Source of the DNA: CAYVBJ01 sp964415185
GTDB taxonomy: Bacteria; Bacteroidota; Rhodothermia; Balneolales; Balneolaceae
Reading direction: 5' to 3'
DNA length: 29,832 nt
Assembly: GCA_964415185.1 (NCBI GenBank)
Contig: CAYPZI010000025.1
Coordinates: 1-29,832 of the forward strand
The position numbers and the translations under genes are program-made. The notes beneath the pieces were generated by a model that saw only the letters and a list, made by a program, of their open reading frames with translations, searched no databases and had not been told where the DNA came from. Shown here in pieces: positions 16,482-24,744 of the stretch. The stretch's first letter is position 1. Every line of letters starts with the position of its first letter.

Positions 16482-16526
16482 ACCTCACCCCGGCCCTCTC
16501 CTCGAAGGAGAGGGCCGGGGTGAGGT
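16482..16526. repeat. Perfect palindrome, 21-bp arms with CGA loop
   Basis: The left arm at 16482-16502 (ACCTCACCCCGGCCCTCTCC followed by T) and the right arm at 16506-16526 are exact reverse complements around CGA. The right arm shares its last base with the GH31 stop codon. No T-run follows on either side. The structure could act as a terminator or mRNA-end hairpin for the GH31 gene, and it is also the 5'-side partner of the repeat at 15888-15932 around the DUF559 pseudogene. Confidence 0.9.
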
Positions 16527-18814
16527 CAAAACCCGATCTCGATATCCACCTTCTCCCTCTTATCCCGATCCGGTAAAAAAATCAACAACCGGCTGTTTTC
16601 ACTTTCATACATCCAGCCGGTTTGGGATGAGCCGCGGCTTTCTGCAAGTTCCTCACCGTTAAGCATTACCTTTGCAGGCCGGGGAGTCTGAATAAACCGG
16701 AGCTCATAACTCCTCTGCATTTTCATGCCCTCAAAACTTCCCTGAACGGCACCGATGGTGAATACATTTTTGCCTTTCAACTGGTTGTACCGGAACATGG
16801 TTCTTGCCCATTCACCCTGCCGGTAACGGGTGGTAATACCATCATCTTCAGATAAACGAAATGCGCCGGCGTCATCAGGGTAGATTTCAACCAACAGATA
16901 ATCGTTATTGCCCGCCTCAACCGATTGAGAGAAGTTCCGGTAAGGAATGATTGACCCTGCTTTTACAAAAACCGGGATTTTGGTGAGCGGGGCATCTACA
17001 ATCCATGACTGTCCGCCTTCAAACCGGTTGTTTGACCAATAATCGAACCAGTCTCCTTCAGGCAGATAGACCAGCCGGTCGTTTGTAGCGGGTTCATGCA
17101 CGGGAGCAATCAAAAAGGCGCCTCCGAACATATACTGTGTAGTATGAACGCCATCACCACGGATTATCTTTGGTCCGCCCTGTCGTGAGTTGTGCGCATG
17201 AGTGTAAATGTATGGAAAAAGCCGGCTGCGGAGCGTCATATATTTTTTAAAATTTTCCCGGGCGGTTTCTGAAAAATTAAAAGGCATATTTGCAGTGGGA
17301 TTATCGGCAGTTGAAAAAACATGCATGATCGGATTAAATGCCGAAAACTGAGTCCACCGGATATAAAGCTCATCCGAAACTTCTGGAGAGCCAAAGAAAT
17401 TGTAACCTCCCATATCATGAGTCAGAAACGGAATTTCGTATGTGGTTAGCCGTGGGTTGGCAGCCATCTCGATATTCTCCCTTAATGCGCCCATGGCGTA
17501 GATATTAAAATCCGGGTAATCAGGCTGTGACCACCCGATTTTGGCATCACCGGTCCATTTTGTAGGATAGAGTTTGAATTCGGGATTGTGCGTAGAGTGA
17601 AGGTGGGCCAGCACGAAGCCGCGTGCATCACCGGATTCGGAGAATTGCTGGATTGTCTCAAATGCTGTTTTTGTAAAATCAATATCCGATGACCGGTCGA
17701 GCTTCAGAAAATCGAGCCCTTTCTCAAAAAACGGCTTTAGTTTTTGCCGGAAGTAGGCGGCAGCTTCCGGATTTGAAAAGTCAATATCGCCGGTCATGCT
17801 GTTGCCGTGCCGGTTATGCCAGCGGTCGGTATTCAGGTAGGTTTCGGAATAGAACCCCTGTTCTTCAAAGTCTGCATAGACTTCCTCATTACCGTCTTTT
17901 AAAATGGTATTCCAGATCCAAATTCCGGCTTTCACATTTCTCTCCTCCAGAAATTCCCACATCGCCTGCATATCGGGATAGGCAGCCGTATCACCTCTGA
18001 AATTGATGTATCCGTCCGGGCCTTGTCCTTTGTTCCGGTAATCCCAAAACCAGGAGTCGATCCAGTAGGCGTCGATCGGGTAGCCTTCATCATGCAACCT
18101 GCGGACTCTTTCGATTGTTTCCCGCTGGTTCGTGTATCCGCCGTAAAGCACCCCGAAAGCCCAGGCCGGAGGAAGAATGACAGAAGTCCTGCGTTTTTCG
18201 GCAACCGGATCCATTCCCGGATCGGTAGTTTCGGGCAGGCCCATTCCTTCAGGCTTGATTTCATTATCAAGGGCAAGATGAATTTTATCGAGACGGAGGC
18301 CGGACCTGCCTTCGTTGTCAATCCTCAAATAAAAAAATCCTGGTGACGGAAAATTTGCAGTAAGGGGATCACGGCTTTCCAGGGCAAGATTTTTCCATTC
18401 AAGAGCATTTGATTGCGGCAGCTCAAGTTGGTCATCAAGCACCAGGTTTCCGTCATCGTCAAAAATTTGCACCGGCAAATAGTTTACTGAAGAATCGTTA
18501 CTGAATTTTCGGCTAAGCAGCCAGACAGAATAATTGCCCGGTTCGGTGATATAGAAAGTGTATTCAAGGGCATTTGAAGCTGAAACAGTATCGGTGATCG
18601 AAGTAAGGCCTATGCTCGTGTAGTAGTGTGATTGCTTCCATCCCTCAATATCGGCATGGGATTCCGCCTCGATAGAGACCACCCCTTCGGCATTGTAATG
18701 GGATGCATCTGGAACCGGCATGCAGGATACGGTGATGCCTGCCATGATCAAGAAAAAAATGAAAACAGGTTGTTGAAAACTGACGAGTGTTTGCTGTTTA
18801 AAAAATATGTGCAT
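16526..18814 (-). CDS. Exported GH31 family glycoside hydrolase with N-terminal CBM-like domain
   Basis: A 762-residue exported protein. The N-terminal hydrophobic segment (about 18-29) ends at Cys31 in GITVSC, a lipobox-like site with Thr at -3, so lipid anchoring is likely but not certain. Residues about 45-183 look like a carbohydrate-binding beta-sandwich (SIEAESHADIEGW to GLRLDKIHLAL). The GH31 barrel follows: YWIDSWFWD (250-258), the nucleophile Asp373 in FLKLDRSSD and the acid/base Asp423 in KWTGDAKIGW. A C-terminal beta domain starts near 600 (IPVFVKAGSIIPYRNF). GH31 enzymes are retaining alpha-glucosidases, alpha-xylosidases and relatives; specificity cannot be read here. No SusC/SusD or other glycosidase is adjacent. 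It is divergent from the antiporter gene. Confidence 0.9.
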   Translation of the reverse strand: MHIFFKQQTLVSFQQPVFIFFLIMAGITVSCMPVPDASHYNAEGVVSIEAESHADIEGWKQSHYYTSIGLTSITDTVSASNALEYTFYITEPGNYSVWLLSRKFSNDSSVNYLPVQIFDDDGNLVLDDQLELPQSNALEWKNLALESRDPLTANFPSPGFFYLRIDNEGRSGLRLDKIHLALDNEIKPEGMGLPETTDPGMDPVAEKRRTSVILPPAWAFGVLYGGYTNQRETIERVRRLHDEGYPIDAYWIDSWFWDYRNKGQGPDGYINFRGDTAAYPDMQAMWEFLEERNVKAGIWIWNTILKDGNEEVYADFEEQGFYSETYLNTDRWHNRHGNSMTGDIDFSNPEAAAYFRQKLKPFFEKGLDFLKLDRSSDIDFTKTAFETIQQFSESGDARGFVLAHLHSTHNPEFKLYPTKWTGDAKIGWSQPDYPDFNIYAMGALRENIEMAANPRLTTYEIPFLTHDMGGYNFFGSPEVSDELYIRWTQFSAFNPIMHVFSTADNPTANMPFNFSETARENFKKYMTLRSRLFPYIYTHAHNSRQGGPKIIRGDGVHTTQYMFGGAFLIAPVHEPATNDRLVYLPEGDWFDYWSNNRFEGGQSWIVDAPLTKIPVFVKAGSIIPYRNFSQSVEAGNNDYLLVEIYPDDAGAFRLSEDDGITTRYRQGEWARTMFRYNQLKGKNVFTIGAVQGSFEGMKMQRSYELRFIQTPRPAKVMLNGEELAESRGSSQTGWMYESENSRLLIFLPDRDKREKVDIEIGF

Positions 18815-18828
18815 GGTAAAAAATCTTT

Positions 18829-18836
18829 TATCTTTG
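18829..18836 (+). promoter_or_regulatory. Candidate -7 promoter box before the Ca2+/Na+ antiporter gene
   Basis: TATCTTTG matches the Bacteroidota -7 consensus TAnnTTTG exactly, 52 bases before the antiporter start. A TTTG at 18790-18793 is too far away to be its -33 element. A small inverted repeat ACGTT-G-AACGT (18838-18848) lies just downstream and could be an operator, though 5-bp arms are easily found by chance. Confidence 0.4.
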
Positions 18837-18888
18837 CACGTTGAACGTACAGATGAAATAATAAAGATTTTAATTTAAATCCGAACCC

Positions 18889-19953
18889 TTGATTATCACA
18901 GTTCTTTTATTGATAGGCGGGCTAGCCCTGCTGGTATGGGGCGCCGACCTGATGGTAGGTGGTGCCTCGAGGCTGGCGGAATCACTCGGAATTCCCAAAT
19001 TGATTGTCGGCCTGACGGTTATTGCTTTCGGAACCAGTGCGCCTGAGCTTGCCATCAGCCTGCAGTCGGCTTTCAGCGGATATTCCGGTATCCTGGTCGG
19101 GAATGTGATCGGGAGTAATATTTCGAACATTTTGCTGATTCTCGGCATCGCTGCTGTCCTGGTGCCGGTACAGGTGAGGGCTAAAATCATCCGTGTGGAT
19201 GTACCTGTGATGATCGTATGCGGGCTGTTGTTTTTTTTGATATCGTTAAACGGCAGTATAGGATTTTTTGATTCAGCCCTGTTGGTTATCGTTCTCTCCG
19301 TATATCTATATGTTCTTGCCAAAGAAGCACGCTATACCATGGCTAATAACAAAGAGAAAAGGCCTGTGGTGAATAAGCTTAAAGAATTCATCTTCCTGGT
19401 TGCAGGACTGGCTATGCTGGTTTACGGTGCCAACCTGATGGTTGAAAGTGCCGTTGAGATTGCTGTTTACCTGGGAATGAGTGAACTGATTATCGGCCTT
19501 ACAATTGTGGCAGTGGGCACTTCGCTGCCGGAGGTGGCTGCGGCAATAGCAGCCGTATGGCGGAATGAACCTGATATTGTAGTGGGAAATGTCCTGGGAA
19601 GCAATGTTTTCAATATCCTGGCTGTGTTGGGGGTGACGGGATTGATTTTTCCCGATGCCATTCAAATTGAGACACAAGCCCTTTGGTTTGATATGCCCAT
19701 TATGCTGGTTGCCTTTTTTGCCTGTCTGCCGATCTTTTTTACCGGATACAGCATCAGCCGCTGGGAAGGAGCTTTGTTTCTATTTTATTATTTAGCTTAC
19801 ATCATCTTCCTCGTATTATACAGTAAAGATCATTTTGCTGCCGATTATATTAGCAACGGTTTGATATTTTTTGTTATCCCACTCACGTTTATCACGCTTT
19901 TTGTTATTTCTTACAGGCAGTGGATGAAGGCAAAAGGTAAAACGGAAAAGTGA
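18889..19953 (+). CDS. Calcium/sodium antiporter (CaCA family, YrbG-like)
   Basis: A 354-residue inner-membrane protein with about ten hydrophobic segments and the two inverted alpha-repeats of the Ca2+:cation antiporter family. The first holds FGTSAPELAIS (Glu53) and GNVIGSNISNI; the second holds VGTSLPEVAAA (Glu215) and GNVLGSNVFNI. The paired glutamates bind Ca2+ and Na+ in structurally known relatives. A charged cytoplasmic loop (RYTMANNKEKRPVVNKLKE) separates the halves. The start is a TTG at 18889: the frame is closed by a TAA just upstream (18871-18873), there is no ATG between, and the first ATG downstream would remove the first membrane helix. No clear ribosome-binding site is seen. 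It would export Ca2+ using the Na+ gradient. Confidence 0.9.
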   Translation: MIITVLLLIGGLALLVWGADLMVGGASRLAESLGIPKLIVGLTVIAFGTSAPELAISLQSAFSGYSGILVGNVIGSNISNILLILGIAAVLVPVQVRAKIIRVDVPVMIVCGLLFFLISLNGSIGFFDSALLVIVLSVYLYVLAKEARYTMANNKEKRPVVNKLKEFIFLVAGLAMLVYGANLMVESAVEIAVYLGMSELIIGLTIVAVGTSLPEVAAAIAAVWRNEPDIVVGNVLGSNVFNILAVLGVTGLIFPDAIQIETQALWFDMPIMLVAFFACLPIFFTGYSISRWEGALFLFYYLAYIIFLVLYSKDHFAADYISNGLIFFVIPLTFITLFVISYRQWMKAKGKTEK

Positions 19954-20299
19954 GAAGGATAGAATATTTTAATCGGGGCGGAGTGGAGGAATCTCGCGAT
20001 TCTTAGCCTGGTTAAAGAAAAAATTTAGAGATGCAGGTGCTATTATCAGGGTACATCAGCGAAAATAAGTTCGAGATTTGGGTTCTCGCAGAGTTCCTCT
20101 GAGTGTGGCACAGTGTTTCGCAGAGTGGGGATAAACTTAACAGGTGAAATTCCGAATGAAATGACAAATCGGTGGTAACTTCATAAAAACTTCTTGTAGC
20201 GCTGCGAGATAAGTTATATTTAAAACCCACTACATAATAACATATCGTGAACTTTCGTATTTTAACGCGGAGACGATATAAAAAATCAAAAATCAAGAC
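19954..20299. other. Intergenic region before trhO, no gene seen
   Basis: These 346 bases hold no credible coding frame; the long - frame that enters it is a shadow of trhO. A short perfect stem GAATC-TCGC-GATTC lies at 19989-20002, and TCGCAGAGT occurs twice in direct orientation (20086-20094 and 20118-20126). The trhO ATG has no clear ribosome-binding site. No riboswitch or small-RNA fold was recognised. Confidence 0.5.
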
Positions 20300-21271
20300 A
20301 TGTCGTACGAAGTAATTCTCTATTATAATTTTACAGACGTTGAGGAGCCTGAAGCGTTTTGCAAGGCTCATAAAAATTTTTTGAAAAAACTGGGTGTGAA
20401 AGGACGCGTTTATATTGGCCGTGAAGGCATAAACGGAACCCTCGGCGGTACACCGGAACAGATGAATGCATATAAAAACCATCTGAGATCCCAAAAGGGG
20501 TTTGAAGGCACCGAATTTAAAAGCGATCTTACCGATACACTGCCATTTGCAAAACTGATCTGCAAAGTGCGGGATGAAATCGTTGCCATCCATGTGGATG
20601 GCCTGGATCCGTCCGAAGGCGGCGCACATCTTGAACCCTCCGAATGGCGTAAAATCATGGAGTCGGAAGAAGATTACGTGATGATAGATGTACGCAATGA
20701 TTATGAATCTAAAATAGGGCACTTTGAAGGCGCACTCACTCCCGAGGTCGATACATTTTATGAATTCCCGGAATGGCTTGAAAAGGCACAAATACCAAAA
20801 GACAAAAAAGTACTGATGTACTGTACCGGAGGTATCCGGTGTGAAAAGTTTTCGGTATTAATGAAAAAAGAGGGATGGGAGGATGTGAACCAGTTACATG
20901 GCGGCATTCTGAATTACGCGAAAGAGGAGGATGGCAAACATTTTAAAGGCAAATGTTTCGTATTTGACGACCGCCTGGTTGTGCCGGTGAACAAGGAAAA
21001 CCTGGAACCGATCGCACGATGTGAAATTACGGGCAAGCCGGCCGACAGCTACATCAACTGTGCCAATATGGAGTGTAACAAGCTGTTTGTCTGCTCGGAA
21101 GATGGCGCCGAACTGATGGAAGGCTGCTGCACCGAAGAGTGCCGGCAAAGTGATTACAAGCGCCCCTTTGATCCCGAAAACGCCTTTCGCCCGTTCAGAA
21201 AATGGTACAACTATTTCGGAGAGGAGTTTAAGGAGAGGGATTTAGAAAAACTTTTAAAAAGTGAAAAGTGA
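20300..21271 (+). CDS. trhO: tRNA uridine(34) hydroxylase TrhO (rhodanese family, YceA)
   Basis: A 323-residue cytoplasmic protein. The N-terminal TrhO domain includes VKGRVYIGREGINGTLGGT (33-51). A rhodanese domain follows with the active-site loop YCTGGIRCEK (Cys175, Cys181) and LHGGILNYAKE. The C-terminal region is Cys-rich (CEITGKPADSYINCANMEC, then ECRQSDYKRPF), probably a zinc site. TrhO makes 5-hydroxyuridine at tRNA position 34 using oxygen, the first step toward cmo5U/mo5U wobble modification. The last codons (SEK-stop) lie inside a GTGAAAA repeat tract that forms one arm of a long inverted repeat with the 3' side of pcm. The gene stands alone and converges on pcm. Confidence 0.93.
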   Translation: MSYEVILYYNFTDVEEPEAFCKAHKNFLKKLGVKGRVYIGREGINGTLGGTPEQMNAYKNHLRSQKGFEGTEFKSDLTDTLPFAKLICKVRDEIVAIHVDGLDPSEGGAHLEPSEWRKIMESEEDYVMIDVRNDYESKIGHFEGALTPEVDTFYEFPEWLEKAQIPKDKKVLMYCTGGIRCEKFSVLMKKEGWEDVNQLHGGILNYAKEEDGKHFKGKCFVFDDRLVVPVNKENLEPIARCEITGKPADSYINCANMECNKLFVCSEDGAELMEGCCTEECRQSDYKRPFDPENAFRPFRKWYNYFGEEFKERDLEKLLKSEK

Positions 21272-21494
21272 AAAGTGAAAATGCAAAAGTGAAAGGAGGG
21301 TATTGAAGGCGAGCCTTTCGGCAACCCGGGGATAAATCCGCCGGGCTACAATATCGGCCACAGCTAAGCTGCTTTTTTTCAGAAGTATTTTAACCGGATT
21401 TATGTATTATATTTAGTGCGAAGGATGGAAGCCTTGAGAAAATTTATCGACCTGGCAGCTTCTCACTTTTGCTTTTTCACTTTTCTGTTTTCAC
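21261..21494. repeat. Inverted repeat of GTGAAAA tracts between trhO and pcm
   Basis: The left arm (21261-21294) is repeats of GTGAAAA starting in the trhO stop region. The right arm (21461-21494, CTCACTTTTGCTTTTTCACT and on) pairs with it at about 30 of 34 positions across a 166-base loop. It lies between convergent genes, so it could help end transcription from either side; the right arm gives U-rich RNA for trhO transcripts and the left arm does so for pcm transcripts. The tract also looks like low-complexity slippage DNA. Confidence 0.5.
21325..21345. repeat. Short GC-rich palindrome (CCCGGGGAT / ATCCGCCGGG)
   Basis: CCCGGGGAT (21325-21333) and ATCCGCCGGG (21336-21345) are complementary apart from one bulged base. 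The palindrome sits inside the loop of the longer inverted repeat between trhO and pcm. It resembles short REP-like palindromes but has only one copy in the window. Confidence 0.4.
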
Positions 21495-21511
21495 TCCTCA
21501 CATCTCACTAC

Positions 21512-22171
21512 TCACTTACTATCCCACCCCTGCTCACCAATCAGGGGTACAAATTTGAAATGCTTGAATTGTTCTTCCTCAAATTCCTCCTCTGATACCC
21601 TGGTTATGCGCGTCATCGTTTGGGAATGTTCAGAACCTACCGGAATAACAAGGTTCCCGCCCACAGAAAGCTGCTCTGTCAATTCTTCGGGCACAACGGG
21701 GGCACCGGCTGTAACCACAATCCGGTCGTAAGGTGCATAGGCACCCCATCCTTTACTTCCGTCTCCAAGCTTTAGCCAGACCCGGTATCCGAGTTTATTC
21801 AGCAACATTTTAGCTCTCTCGTATAACTCGCGATGGCGTTCCACACTGTAAACTTCGGCCCCCATCTCGCACAGGATGGCAGCCTGGTACCCCGACCCGG
21901 TTCCGATTTCAAGTACTTTTACGCCTTTGCTTACGGAAAGCAGTTCGGTTTGTGCCGCTACGGTATAGGGCTGGGAGATGGTCTGTCCCATGCCGATGGG
22001 AAGGGCATTGTCTTCATAGGCCCGGTTTTCAAGAGCAGTATCAATAAAAAGATGACGTGGAACCCGGTTGATGGCCGAGAGTACATCTTCATCCTGAATT
22101 CCCTTTTCTCGAAGTGATTCTACAAGTTCTTTTCTGCGTGTAATAAATTTTCTGTTGTGCTGTGATTCCAA
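21512..22171 (-). CDS. pcm: Protein-L-isoaspartate O-methyltransferase
   Basis: A 219-residue cytoplasmic SAM-dependent methyltransferase that methylates isoaspartyl residues so that aged proteins can revert to normal aspartate. The family blocks are visible: AYEDNALPIGMGQTISQPYT (51-70), the SAM-binding motif VLEIGTGSGYQAAIL (86-100), acidic Glu at the end of strand 2 (VYSVERH), and YDRIVVTAGAP followed by LSVGGNLVIPVG. The length equals the family norm. The start at 22171 has no evident ribosome-binding site. It is convergent with trhO and divergent from the NhaC-type gene. In many proteobacteria pcm neighbours surE and rpoS; neither is seen here. Confidence 0.95.
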   Translation of the reverse strand: MESQHNRKFITRRKELVESLREKGIQDEDVLSAINRVPRHLFIDTALENRAYEDNALPIGMGQTISQPYTVAAQTELLSVSKGVKVLEIGTGSGYQAAILCEMGAEVYSVERHRELYERAKMLLNKLGYRVWLKLGDGSKGWGAYAPYDRIVVTAGAPVVPEELTEQLSVGGNLVIPVGSEHSQTMTRITRVSEEEFEEEQFKHFKFVPLIGEQGWDSK

Positions 22172-22215
22172 AATCAGCTTTGCCCCGTTTAATTTCAGTG
22201 ATTGAATTAGCTCTG

Positions 22216-22246
22216 TTTACAATATAGTGTAATCAATAAATATAAT
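22216..22246 (+). promoter_or_regulatory. Possible promoter for the nhaC-type operon
   Basis: TTTACA (22216-22221) and TATAAT (22241-22246) are separated by 19 bases, slightly longer than the usual 17 for a housekeeping sigma-70 promoter. It would leave a leader of about 70 bases before the antiporter ATG. The call rests only on the motifs and assumes an E. coli-like promoter, which may not apply here. Confidence 0.22.
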
Positions 22247-22321
22247 GCGGTTATTGTATTAAATCTAAAACCTTCTATTTTATGACCATCAAAAAACGGA
22301 CAGAACCGACGGTATTACTTT

Positions 22322-24082
22322 ATGAAAAAATATGTACTGATCTTTTCACTTTTGGCTTTTATCACCCTGGTATTCGGTTTTTTTGATCTGCACGCATTTG
22401 TTCAGACTGAACAGGGGCAAAGCGCTTATTTCGGAACCTGGGTGAGCCTTCTACCGCCTGTTGTAGCCATTGCTCTCGCACTGATTACGAGGGAGGTGAT
22501 CCTTTCCCTCTTTGCAGGAATCTGGATCGGAGCCCTTTTTGTTGCAGATCTGAATCCATTCACCGGAACAGCCGAGGCATTAGATCTCATCACAATCGCT
22601 CTCGTGGATGCCGATCATATTGCCATTATTTTATTCAGCCTGCTACTGGGAGGCATGGTGGGCGTTATGTCGCGCGGTGGCGGCACGTTAGGTGTGGTTG
22701 ACTTGATGCAGAATTTTGCCAATAATCGCACAAAGGGACAGTTTTTCGGGTGGCTTTCCGCATTTTTTATTTTTTTTGATGATTACGCCAATACCCTGAT
22801 CCGCGGCAATGCCCTGAGGCCGATGACCGACCGCCTGCTGATTTCAAGGGAAAAGCTTTCATATATCGTGGATTCAACGGCTGCACCCCTTGCTGTTTGT
22901 GCCATCATTACCACATGGATTGGCTTTGAAATTTCACAGATACAAAGCTCTCTTACAATCCTGGCCGGGCAGACAGAAAATCCCGAGCTTGCCGCTCAGC
23001 TTCAGGCAGGAGCCGACAATGTATTTACCATCTTCCTGGATTCACTTCCCTACCTGTTCTATCCTTTTCTTGCACTGGCTTTTGTGATAATGATCATATT
23101 GATGAAAAGGGATTTTGGCCCGATGCTTGAAGCCGAGCGCAGGGCTGCGTCAGGCGGGGGCGTGATTCGCGAGGGCTCGATGCCGGCTGCCGATACCAGC
23201 CTGGATGCCCTTCAGCCGCCATCCGATAAACCAAGAAAGTGGTACAATGCAGCTTTGCCGGTACTTTCCGTTATTGTTGTCGCACTGATCGGGCTTTATG
23301 TTACGGGATCATCCGGCCTGGATCCCGCAGAAAGGGGCATACGGTCAATTATAGGAGAGGCCGATCCTTTTGCATCCCTGCTTTGGGCTTCGTTTACGGG
23401 CTGCGGCGTTGCTATTCTGCTTGTCGTGGCACAAGGTATATTATCCGTAAAAGAGTCCCTCGAAGCGTGGGTTGCCGGGCTTCAGTCCATGTTAATGGCT
23501 ATTATCATTCTTGCTTTGGCGTGGGGGCTTGGAGAGGCCACCCAGGTTGTTGGCACAGGCACATTCCTCGCCTCACTGCTCGAAGATTCACTGCCCCTGG
23601 TGCTTTTGCCCGGACTGGTCTTTTTTATCGCTGCAGCAACGGCATTTGCCACGGGTACATCCTGGGGAACCATGGCTATTTTGTTTCCGGTGGTTGTGCC
23701 CCTGGCGGTGGCACTGGGTGCCGGTGTCGGTTTTGCAGGCGGCGAGCACTACGCCATTTTATTAGGATCCATCAGCTCTGTGATGGCAGGGGCCGTTTTT
23801 GGTGATCACTGCTCGCCTATTTCCGACACCACTGTTTTAAGTGCCATGTCTTCAGCCTGCGACCTTGTAGATCATGTAAGAACCCAGCTCCCTTACGCCC
23901 TGCTGGTGGCATTCGTGGCATTGGTGGTAGGTGAGATTCCGGCCGCCCTCGAATGGATGCATCCCGCCTGGGGTATTCTGATCGGAATCGTCATTCTCTA
24001 TTTGGTTCTGAGGTTTTTCGGTGAAAATCCGGATCCACCCTCCGGCAGGGAAAAAGTTGCGGCAGAAACCGGGACTGCATGA
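22322..24082 (+). CDS. Na+/H+ antiporter, NhaC family
   Basis: A 586-residue inner-membrane protein with about twelve hydrophobic segments. NhaC-superfamily blocks include FIFFDDYANTLIRGNALRPM (149-168, with a buried Asp pair), VDSTAAPLAVCAIITTWIG, ATGTSWGTMAILFPVVVPLA and FGDHCSPISDTTVLSAMSSA. The residue before the first helix and the loop LHAFVQTEQGQ suggest a short periplasmic segment between helices one and two. NhaC-type carriers exchange Na+ (sometimes with organic acids) for protons and support salt tolerance, in keeping with a marine or halophilic host. The stop overlaps the ATG of the WbqC-family gene (ATGA), so the two are translated as a pair. No ribosome-binding site is evident. 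Confidence 0.9.
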   Translation: MKKYVLIFSLLAFITLVFGFFDLHAFVQTEQGQSAYFGTWVSLLPPVVAIALALITREVILSLFAGIWIGALFVADLNPFTGTAEALDLITIALVDADHIAIILFSLLLGGMVGVMSRGGGTLGVVDLMQNFANNRTKGQFFGWLSAFFIFFDDYANTLIRGNALRPMTDRLLISREKLSYIVDSTAAPLAVCAIITTWIGFEISQIQSSLTILAGQTENPELAAQLQAGADNVFTIFLDSLPYLFYPFLALAFVIMIILMKRDFGPMLEAERRAASGGGVIREGSMPAADTSLDALQPPSDKPRKWYNAALPVLSVIVVALIGLYVTGSSGLDPAERGIRSIIGEADPFASLLWASFTGCGVAILLVVAQGILSVKESLEAWVAGLQSMLMAIIILALAWGLGEATQVVGTGTFLASLLEDSLPLVLLPGLVFFIAAATAFATGTSWGTMAILFPVVVPLAVALGAGVGFAGGEHYAILLGSISSVMAGAVFGDHCSPISDTTVLSAMSSACDLVDHVRTQLPYALLVAFVALVVGEIPAALEWMHPAWGILIGIVILYLVLRFFGENPDPPSGREKVAAETGTA

Positions 24083-24744
24083 TACCGGCTTTGCTGCAAC
24101 CGGTCTTTGCACCCAATTTGTATGACCTCGCGTGCATTAAAAGAGCGGATAAGGTGTTTCTTGCCGATACACACCAGTGGTCAAGAAAAGGGCGTGTTCA
24201 CAGGGCGATGATTCGCACTCCGGGGGGCACCGCATATATTAATATCCCGGTAGTAACCGAAGACAGGAAAAAACCGATTCACATGGTGAGGATAGATCAG
24301 TCGGATGACTGGATTACACCTCTGCTCCGATCCCTGAGCTATAATTACAGAAATTCACGCTATTTCGATTTTTATGAGCCGGAAATCAGGGCAGATTTTC
24401 AAGCCGGCAAATCCTTTGAATACCTGCTTCCCTTTCTTTTGAGTTTGCGCTACAGGCTTTACAGGTATCTCGAAGTACCCTTTGAAAAGAAAGAGATATT
24501 GCTGAGCCGGTCAGAGGAATATCCCGATGATCCGGACGAACTGATTCGCACTCTTGGGGCCGGTAAACTGTTTCAGGAACATTCCAGCCGCCATTACATG
24601 AAACAGTCAGGTTTCAAGGTTGAGCTGGAATTCAATCATCCGGCCTATTATCAGCATTTCGAAGGGTTTAAAAAATATTGCTGTGCCTACGATCTGTTGT
24701 TCCAGATGGGCCCCGAAAGCTTTAAGATTCTGGATCAAATTTGA
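24079..24744 (+). CDS. WbqC family protein
   Basis: A 221-residue cytoplasmic protein matching the WbqC-like family: an N-terminal LLQPVFAPNLYDLACIKRAD segment, the conserved VFLADTHQWSRKGRVHRAMI block, NIPVV, and later QSDDWITPLLRSLSYNYRNS with a FDFYEP segment. WbqC-family genes occur in O-antigen and other surface-polysaccharide clusters and in scattered single copies; the reaction is not established. Here it has no glycosyltransferase neighbours and overlaps the upstream antiporter by four bases, implying translational coupling. The GVxxxYFP-type segment of some members is not obvious. The family call rests on pattern and length. Confidence 0.8.
   Translation: MIPALLQPVFAPNLYDLACIKRADKVFLADTHQWSRKGRVHRAMIRTPGGTAYINIPVVTEDRKKPIHMVRIDQSDDWITPLLRSLSYNYRNSRYFDFYEPEIRADFQAGKSFEYLLPFLLSLRYRLYRYLEVPFEKKEILLSRSEEYPDDPDELIRTLGAGKLFQEHSSRHYMKQSGFKVELEFNHPAYYQHFEGFKKYCCAYDLLFQMGPESFKILDQI

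Noticed and set aside
20012..20791. 259-codon open frame on the - strand
   Set aside because: It is antisense to the well-supported trhO gene and its product is rich in residues expected from a shadow frame.
22282..22386. Short upstream ORF overlapping the nhaC-type start
   Set aside because: Its ATG is out of frame, there is no ribosome-binding site, and most of its codons are a shadow of the antiporter gene.
23239..23805. 188-codon open frame on the + strand inside the antiporter gene
   Set aside because: It is a shifted frame of the NhaC-type gene, rich in Arg, Cys and Gly in the manner of out-of-frame translation.
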